A stretch of 64,000 nt of DNA from Lucifuga dentata. Taxonomy: Eukaryota > Chordata > Actinopteri > Ophidiiformes > Bythitidae. The notes beneath the pieces were generated by a model. It made no database searches. It saw nothing but the letters and a program-made list of their open reading frames with translations, and was not told where the DNA came from. This document shows positions 57,001 to 64,000 of the stretch, piece by piece. The stretch lies in NCBI GenBank assembly GCA_014773175.1, contig VXCM01002020.1:68750-132749 (forward strand), written 5' to 3'. Numbering within the stretch: the first letter of the stretch is position 1; each line of letters begins with the position of its first letter. A program made the translations under genes and the position numbers.

Positions 57001-57291
57001 AGTCCAAATCGGGCTTCGGGTCCAGATCGGGCAGCGACAGTACACAGCAAAGATGACAGTTTTATTGTGAAGGATTCTGCCAGGAAGTGTTTCTCCGTGT
57101 TCCGTGGGTAGAACCCCGGTGCGTGGGTGAGTAGACACTTCTGTGTGTGGGGATGAGCGGTTCCGTCAGCTGACTGGCAGCAGCTCTACCCGGCCTGTCA
57201 CGGCGCTGTCTGCCGCCTCCCTGCCTGCAAGCTGCCCGCTAACTAGCTAGCAGCTCCGAGCCCAGGCTATCTGCTATCCGTCGGGGGTGTT

Positions 57292-57369
57292 ATGTTACCG
57301 GGAACCACAACCAACACATGGCGGCCGAAACTCAGCCCAAACCGCAGACTCGTAAGCCAGTCCTGCTGA
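57292..57369 (+). CDS. Possible wdfy2 upstream ORF overlapping the start codon
   Basis: An ATG at 57292 opens a 25-codon frame that ends with TGA at 57367-57369, in a different frame from wdfy2 and across its ATG. It matters only if transcription starts upstream of 57292, which is likely but not shown. Confidence 0.35.
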   Translation: MLPGTTTNTWRPKLSPNRRLVSQSC

Positions 57370-57454
57370 GCAAAATCGAGGCTTTCCAAGATGTTGTGAG
57401 CACGGCGGTGATTATTCCAAAGGAAGACGGCGTCATCAGCGTGTCTGAGGACAG
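57318..57454 (+). CDS. wdfy2: wdfy2 exon 1
   Basis: The ATG at 57318 has G at +4 but C at -3. The exon ends GAGGACAG|GTAAGG in phase 2 and encodes [20 protein letters not shown]. Confidence 0.95.
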
Positions 57455-60400
57455 GTAAGGCTAAACCCTGTGCAGGACTCCCGGACTGCAAATATACATC
57501 CATCTGCTCCTTCTTTTTTTTTGGACAATACCTCATCGTTTTGCATTTTGTACATCCTGCTCCAGTTATCGATCAACCTTAATCGATCTCTTCGGCCTCT
57601 GTGATTTCTGTGTGGAACAGACCTGTAAAAACATTAGAATAAAACTGCCTGATCGTCAGCTGACAGTCATTTGAGCGCAGTAAATGCTAGTTCTATTCAG
57701 CGTTAACCTGTGAAATAAGAGAAAATACATGCATCATATGATTATTTTAAATGATAAAACATGTACAGTAAACACGGTTATAAACTGTAACAGTGTTAGA
57801 TGACATTAGAAGCTAGTAAAATATCTGCTCTGATACACATGGAGTCATGTCACTCAATACATTTATAATCAATGATGATGATGATGATGATGACAGTCCA
57901 TTTAATTTATAAAGTGCTTTTCTAAATACTTAAAGACGCTTAAAGAAATAAGACAAAAAATAATAACAATAGTAACGTGTAAAATGGTGGTACACACACA
58001 ACGTTTGCATAATTTATTCCCCTAATCAGATTAGAATCAAAGTTTCAAAGTGAAATGTTCTGATTTTTTCCTTGCAAAACAGTTTCTCAGCATTGAGGAT
58101 CCCACATTTTTCTGAGACTGATACATTTTTGATATAAAACAGATAAAATATGTCTAAAATGTATCATCATTATTGCATAATTCACATAGAGTTCCCTTCA
58201 TGCTCTTGAAAATTGCATGCTGAAAGTAGACCATACATTTCAGTGTATTCTACCAACCATTAATTCCAATTGGTCCATGTTCTGGAAAAAAAAAAGTTTT
58301 GTACTATTTTATTTCATATTAGTTTTTTTTTTTTTTTTTTNTTTTTTTTTTTTTTTTTTGCACATTATAATAAAATGGCTTCTGCACATATTTAGTTCAG
58401 TTCAGTTGAAGCTAAGGTAAGATAAATTGATTATGCTGTTTTATTTTCTATAATTAGCCATTATATACAGTATACACTATATATATAAACTGCTTTACGG
58501 ATATTTACTATTTTGAAGCAGCTAACAGGGATTCTAATATATAAAATCAAATGAGAAGAATATGATTTCACGTCGATGTGTTCTGAGCTGGAGACGTGGG
58601 TTAGATTTGTTAGATTTGTGATTAGTTTGAATAACTGACGTGTGATTTCTTTTTTCGCTCTGTAAGCATTTTTTCCAACCTGCCCTGGGGTGTGTGATTG
58701 TGTATGTGTGTCTGTGTCTTCTTCTCTTGCTGAGAGTGTGTGTATTCAAGTCTGTTGACTGTGTGCATCTATGAGTGCTTGAGTGTGTGTGAGTATGTGT
58801 TGTCATGGCATAATGGTTTCTGTACAGCAGTGTATTGCTGCTGCCTGACAAAAAACAAAACAAAACAAAAAAAAAACAAAAAAAACTGCCCAGTTTCTCA
58901 TTATAACGAGAACATTTTCTAATATTTACGAGATCCTTTTCATGTTTTAATAAGATGTAAAGATGTTATAATGGCATTTTTCCTCATTATTACTACATAA
59001 CAGCCTATTCCGTTTTAACAAGAAGCTGTTATTGTTATAACAACACATCAGCGTATCTCGTTTTATCAAGAAACTTTCTCGCTATTATCCCAAAACCAGC
59101 ATTTTTTTGTGTTATAATGAGATACAAAATTATGTCATTAAAACAATAAACTTTTTGCATTATAACAAGAATCCAAAATTATGTTGTTAAAAGCAGAAAA
59201 TGTTTGTGTTATAACAAGATACAAAATTATCTTGTTCAAATAACATTTTTGCATTATAACGAGATACAAAATTATCTCGTTAAAACAACATTTTTGCTGT
59301 GTAACGAGATACAAAATCATCTCGCTAAAACCAGAAACATTTCTCGTTATAATATGATAAATGGTATTTATATATTTATTTATAACGCAAAATGTTTCTT
59401 GTTTTAATGAGATTCGTATGTCATTGTAAAGCGAGACATTTCTTGCTTAAACGAGTTAATTTCGTATCTCATTATAACCAAAACTTTGGCTTTATGTAAC
59501 GAGAAATTTTCTTGTTGAAAATAAGACATGCGGGATTGTTGCTATAATGAGAAAGGTTTCTTGTTAAAACGGAATAATCTGGTATGTAGTAATATCAAGA
59601 AAAATCTGTCATTATTACAAGAAAGTTGTTCTTGTTAAAACGTGAAAAGAATCTCATTGTAATGAGAAAGTTTTTATTGCTATCATGAGGAAAATGTTCT
59701 CATGATGATCAGATTTTATCGTTACGAGGAAAATGTTCTCATGATGATCAGATTTTGTCGCTATGAGGAAAATGTTGCCATTATGAGAAAATTTTATTGT
59801 TATAATGAGGAAAATGTTGTCATTATAAGAACATTTTTTTATTGTTACGAGTAAAATGTTCTCATGAGAAAATTTTATCACTATAATGAGGAAAATGTCA
59901 TTATGAGAAAATTATATCGTTATGACAACAAACTGGACAAACTTTTGTCGTGGTTGCATGCAGCAATATACTGCCGTACTCTTGATCCAACCAAAGCTTA
60001 ACATGTTCTATTTCATATCGGTCAACACGCCATCATATGGGCCAGTTGGTGTGTTGATCTTCATTCATAGAACCACGGTTACCTACATAACCATCTGTTT
60101 TCATCTCCTCTCAGGACCATCCGGGTTTGGCTGAAGAGAGACAGCGGTCAGTACTGGCCCAGCGTCTACCACACCATGCCATGTAAGTAAGCTCCGTTAC
60201 TTGTTGTGTACTACATACGTATGTATACACCTAAAAAACATTTTTATTGTTTATGTAGCGAAGCTGCTGCCATTAGAGCGGCATAAAACATTCATTTTTA
60301 TTCTTAGAGGATTTATTAAAGCATCAGTGCGAGTTTTAATAACATCAGTGATTGTGAAATAATAAAGTTTTCAGGGAGTTTTTCCTCGTCTTCTTCTTAG

Positions 60401-61155
60401 AGAGCTTGGGCTAGGTCAGGAACTGTTAATGTGTGGGCCTGTAAAGTCCTGTGAGACACTAGATGTGATATTAGGCTACAAAAAATCTTGACTTGACTTA
60501 ATAGAAGGGACAGTTCATTACTAATTTCTTGGTAAAAGTCGTCTTCTCCTGAGACTATATTTCCTGGTGGAGACATACATTGTCTTCCATGCAGCTCTGT
60601 CTGTGTTGGATCAGTTAAAGTTACTTCGATAAAAATTTAACAGACGTCATGTTTGCTGTGATGGATTATTTATCTCAAGCACATTTCAAGTCTCTACAAG
60701 TTGATTTTTATAGCATACTGAAATGACCTGAAACCAATAGCAGCCTGGAGGGTAGGAAAAACAATCTAAAATTTACCACTTCAGTAATATGTTCTGGGAA
60801 ATGGTTGACAGTAATGTAACATGTGTGTGGATTGTATTTAAATATGCTAAATCACTAGTATGCTCCTTTAAAGAGGCAGTATAGAAATGACCAGTTTTCA
60901 ATCGCTAATCGCTAATGTCATGAATCAGCGATTTGTGGAAGTTGAAGAACAGAAGTGCAAATAACACAACACTGTAAAAAATATTCTCACAGCAACTTGC
61001 ACTATGTGTTTCTTTATCCGGCCGTGTCTTAATATTTATTAGTCACTCTTGAGGTTTTTATTCTCGTCTTTCTCTCTGCAGCCTCGTGTTCCTGCATGTC
61101 CTTCAACCCGGAGACCAGGAAGCTGTCAGTGGGCATGGACACGGGAGTTATCTGT
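57318..61155 (+). CDS. wdfy2: wdfy2: WD repeat and FYVE domain protein 2, 5' part (exons 1-3)
   Basis: Three in-phase exons give the first 93 residues, from [20 protein letters not shown] through [20 protein letters not shown] to [19 protein letters not shown]. These match my recollection of the N terminus of WDFY2 and form the first WD40 blade and the start of the second. Family knowledge: WDFY2 is about 400 residues, with seven WD repeats and a FYVE zinc finger that binds PI3P on early endosomes, where it scaffolds Akt2. The remaining exons lie beyond 64000; nothing resembling exon 4 is seen in 61156-64000. The ints6 neighbour supports the call. Confidence 0.95.
57455..58890 (+). other. wdfy2 intron 1, left part
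   Basis: AT-rich, with a (GAT)n patch near 57872-57892, an N in poly(T) at 58341 and GT-rich DNA at 58690-58800. No exon seen. Confidence 0.5.
58890..59935. repeat. Degenerate TAACGAGA / TCTCGTTA quasi-palindromic array
   Basis: Blocks such as TTATAACGAGATACAAAATT and ATCTCGTTAAAACAACATTT alternate with their inverses. From about 59650 the unit changes to GAGGAAAATGTTCTCATGAT. The units are degenerate, with no fixed period. Confidence 0.75.
60115..60182 (+). CDS. wdfy2: wdfy2 exon 2
   Basis: The acceptor is TCTCCTCTCAG and the donor is ATGCCAT|GTAAGT. The exon is 68 nt and encodes [20 protein letters not shown], ending MP. Confidence 0.96.
60520..60871 (+). mobile_element. B-family element, left-truncated, in wdfy2 intron 2
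   Basis: It starts inside the element (AAGTCGTCTTCTCCTGAGAC) and ends ACTAGTATGCTCCTTTAA. Confidence 0.75.
61082..61155 (+). CDS. wdfy2: wdfy2 exon 3
   Basis: The acceptor is CTCTCTGCAG and the donor is ATCTGT|GTAAGT. The exon is 74 nt and ends in phase 0. It encodes [20 protein letters not shown] then GVIC. Confidence 0.93.
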
Positions 61156-62009
61156 GTAAGTTTAGCCACACTCCCACTTCCCCTCCAAACGCAAACCTCC
61201 TGCCTGTTTTTCCTCCTGCGTACGAGCTTCAGGACTTCAGGGTTTCTTGCTTTTACTGTCGGGATTCATATGTTCTAAAAAGTTGTATTTCTCTTGGTAT
61301 ATTTGCAGGAAGTCATCTTATATCTTTTAGCAAGTCACCAGTATATATTTAGCTAAAAATGGCTGCTGTCCAGCATGTGATGAAAGGAGTTTGTTGAGAT
61401 GAGTGTGTTTGACAGATAAGAACGAGGCTGGTCAGGTCGCCGTGACTTCACAGTCATGTCGACTCTTGATATTTTGAAGAGGTGAAAGCAAATTGCAGAT
61501 GCCAAATTTTCGGTCAATTTTGAGGCCTTTTAGCAATAGCAGAGCCCTTCTGTGGTAATCCACAATTCATTTCATTCCCTAAGTAGGTTTTAATATTTTA
61601 GAATAAAAAATAAATCATAAAACAGTCTGAAAATCATACATCTTCTGTATGTGGGACCATAAGAAGTTGTTGTTCTTTCTTTATCTTTATTAATCCCCAG
61701 CAGGGAAATTAGTTTGTCACCTGTACATAAAAGACACGTTCAAACACATCCAGTCACACACACACACATGCACAGTCAGGGCGGATATCAAAATGATTTA
61801 ACAACCTGTAAAACGCCACAAACAAGAAAACAGGTACAAAAATACCACTTACACTCGATAAGATCTACCAATAAGAACAATATATGTATAATATAACAAT
61901 TTATATATATATAAAATCTTGCATGCAGTTGCAGTGGCTATTTGTGGTTCCCAGAGAATGAATCCTAATATTTTCAGTAATCCTCCCTGACCTTTCAAGA
62001 ATTTAAAAA

Positions 62010-62237
62010 CAACCGTCCCCTCTACATTCAGACGTACATGTTAGCAGGCGAAACATTGAATTTAAAGGTGAATGAATCACCTGAACATTTTATTTTTAAA
62101 GATTAGGGGATTTGGCAAAATAACATGAAAATAAAAGGTTGTTTTATGTTGTGGAAAATAACTTTCAGTAATACACTTCATATGTTGGTAGTATTTATTG
62201 TGTTTAAACATGCAAAATCACCAGTATGGTCCTTTAA
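62010..62237 (-). mobile_element. B-family element, right part only
   Basis: GTTAGCAGGCGAAACATTGA, GATTAGGGGATTTGGCAAAA and the right end CACCAGTATGGTCCTTTAA. Confidence 0.75.
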
Positions 62238-62664
62238 CACCACCATGGCATTTCCTGTAGAGCCACCTTCAGGACAAACTTTATATTTTACCTATAGAAT
62301 AGTGAAATCGTCATTATGTTGGTAGTTCCTTACAGCACATTTGTATTTTGGGGTGTAATGCATATTTAAGTTTCTGTGCTATCTGATGACAAAAAGGTCT
62401 GACAAAACTCAATGCAGGCCACTTTATTTATGACGCAGAAATTTAACAGAATGAGTTTTGTGTTTGAAATTTTCACTATTCGAATGTTTGGTTTTTTTAC
62501 ACATACGGTAGTTTTTTCTGGACAGTTGGACCAACTCCGAGACCAAGTACTACAAGTAGTACAAGTCGATATAAATAGTCCTCTGATAAACTCACATGAT
62601 CAACCCGAGACCTGTTCCTCTTTCATCAACTCAGTCCATTTGGCAGGCTTTTTTTCCCTTTAGC

Positions 62665-62702
62665 CGCGCGCACACACGCGCACACACGCACACACAAGCA
62701 CA

Positions 62703-62764
<62 letters not shown>

Positions 62765-62781
62765 NCACACACACACACACA
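62665..62781. repeat. (CA)n microsatellite with an N join
   Basis: More than 40 CA units, interrupted by a single N at 62765 inside the tract, so the true length is uncertain. Confidence 0.95.
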
Positions 62782-63069
62782 GAGCAGTGTCAGTTGGATC
62801 TGGCTCTGTCATGTTCTCATATTGCATCAGATCGGGTCTTGTCTCCGCCATCTCTGCATGACCTTGGATTTGCTCGGCGGTCTTGAAGGGTCTGAGACTT
62901 TCAGCTCATCTTCCACGTGACTTCCTCAAAGAGATCACCATGAAAATGAAAAAGATTCTTTCATAAAGTTATACCATCTACACATGAGGGTAGCAACTGC
63001 TGCCATGAGTTTGGCTTTTTTAGATCGATGTCCGCACACCTCTGTACTTCCGTACTCTCCCAGCTCTCA

Positions 63070-63525
63070 TGTTCTCATGGCTCTTGCGGCTCTCTTGGTT
63101 CTCACGGCTCTTTCGGTTCTCATGGCTCTCTTGGTTCTCACTGCTCTTTCGGTTCTCACGGCTCTCTTGGCTCTCACGGCTCTCTCGGTTCTCGCGGCTC
63201 TCTCAGTGCTCTCGGCTCTTGCGGCTCTCTCAGTTCTCTCGGATCTTGTGGCTGTCTTGGTTCTTGTGGCTCTCTCGGCTCTCACATCTCTCGGCTCTTG
63301 TGGCTCTTGGCTCTCGTGGCTCTCACAGCTCTCTCAGTTGTCGTGGCTCTCTTGGCTCTTTCAGTTCTCATGGCTCTCTCAGCTGTCTCTGTTCTTGCAG
63401 CTCTTTCGGTTTTCACAGCTCTCTCAGTTGTCGTGGCTCTCTCGGCTCTCCAGGTTCTCATGGCTCTCTTGTTCTCGCAGCTCTGTCGGCTCTCTCGGTT
63501 CTCGTGGCTCTACTCTCTGTGTCTG
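63070..63525. repeat. 18-bp minisatellite (GGTTCTCATGGCTCTCTT-type)
   Basis: About 25 units of an 18-bp CT-rich repeat with variants. The open frames of up to 213 codons in three frames here come from the repeat. Confidence 0.9.
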
Positions 63526-64000
63526 TCTCTCTACTCAATGAGCCTGTCTGTTAAGTGTGAGCTGCCCCCCCTAGTGGACGCTCATGTATGCTACATCATT
63601 TGTGCCACACAAACTAGATTCCTGAGCCAAACAGACATTAGTTTTATGGTTGGAGTTAGAATGTGTTGATTAATCTCAAAGATGGGATGTTGTGAAAGAA
63701 AAAGTAGATAAATGTATTGAATCTCATTCATTTATATCATGGACTGGAATGAACTGGAAGTATGTGGCTCAATTATGGCTGTGACCTGGATCACCGATTT
63801 ATGGACTAAGAATCGAATCTTTGAATTGATGATTTGGTGAACCTTTCAAGCCTATTATCACGTGAAAGTAGCGTTGAACTCATGTCTCCACGAGGAAATG
63901 AACCCAAATCCCCATGACAGGCAGAGATACCGAGCACCACGCTAACAAGGAAGGATTTGCATGTTTTACTTAAACAACAAGGCAGATATGTTTGAATCTG

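Larger units (their letters stand above)
61156..64000 (+). other. wdfy2 intron 3 (partial)
   Basis: It contains a B fragment, a long (CA)n with an N, and an 18-bp minisatellite. No further wdfy2 exon is recognised. Confidence 0.65.

Noticed and set aside
63028..63669. Long open frames rich in Leu/Ser/Gly
   Set aside because: They arise from an 18-bp minisatellite that keeps three frames open at once.

Overview
The window is vertebrate nuclear DNA, almost certainly from a ray-finned (teleost) fish. It has short GT-AG spliced exons in long AT-rich introns, (CA)n/(GT)n microsatellites and many fish-type DNA transposons and LINE tails. Three protein-coding genes can be assembled from exon homology, splice sites and reading phase. 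They are serpine3 (+ strand, coding 7744-17856), ints6 (- strand, coding 53882 down to 22676) and the 5' part of wdfy2 (+ strand, from 57318, running off the right edge). SERPINE3-INTS6-WDFY2 is also the neighbour order on human chromosome 13q14, which supports all three identifications. The species cannot be named from this sequence.

Layout. 1-7691 is upstream DNA with a possible serpine3 5' UTR exon near a CpG-rich, GT/GA-repeat promoter (about 4640-4862). 7692-18120 is serpine3: a secreted serpin of about 416 residues in eight coding exons, with a one-base reading-frame problem in coding exon 3. 18121-22675 is intergenic DNA and ints6 3' UTR. 22676-53882 is ints6 in 18 coding exons; intron 2 contains a 715-base N gap, and a single N sits on the acceptor edge of exon 8. 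53883-57317 holds the two separate promoters. 57318-64000 holds wdfy2 exons 1-3 and part of intron 3. The genes are not known to act in one pathway: a serine-protease inhibitor, a subunit of the Integrator RNA-processing and phosphatase complex, and an endosomal PI3P-binding scaffold.

The most striking non-genic content is one family of long-TIR, non-autonomous DNA transposons, called A and B here. Both begin TTAAAGGACCATAC or close to it. About 20 copies lie in 64 kb, in both orientations, in introns of all three genes and between genes. Occupied and empty sites can be compared inside the window (A in B twice, A in a Tc1-like relic, A in another transposon). They show that insertion duplicates TTAA or the central TA. 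Three introns consist almost wholly of one such element. Around this family sit a hAT-like element with an 8-bp target duplication, a piggyBac-like TTAA-CCCT element, Tc1 relics, an L1-like insertion with an 11-bp target duplication, a broken LINE reverse-transcriptase tail, a hAT-transposase-like zinc-finger relic, two 18-bp minisatellites and a TAACGAGA-type quasi-palindromic array. The single-N positions are assembly joins, several with visibly duplicated flanks. I see no CRISPR array, operon or other prokaryotic system.
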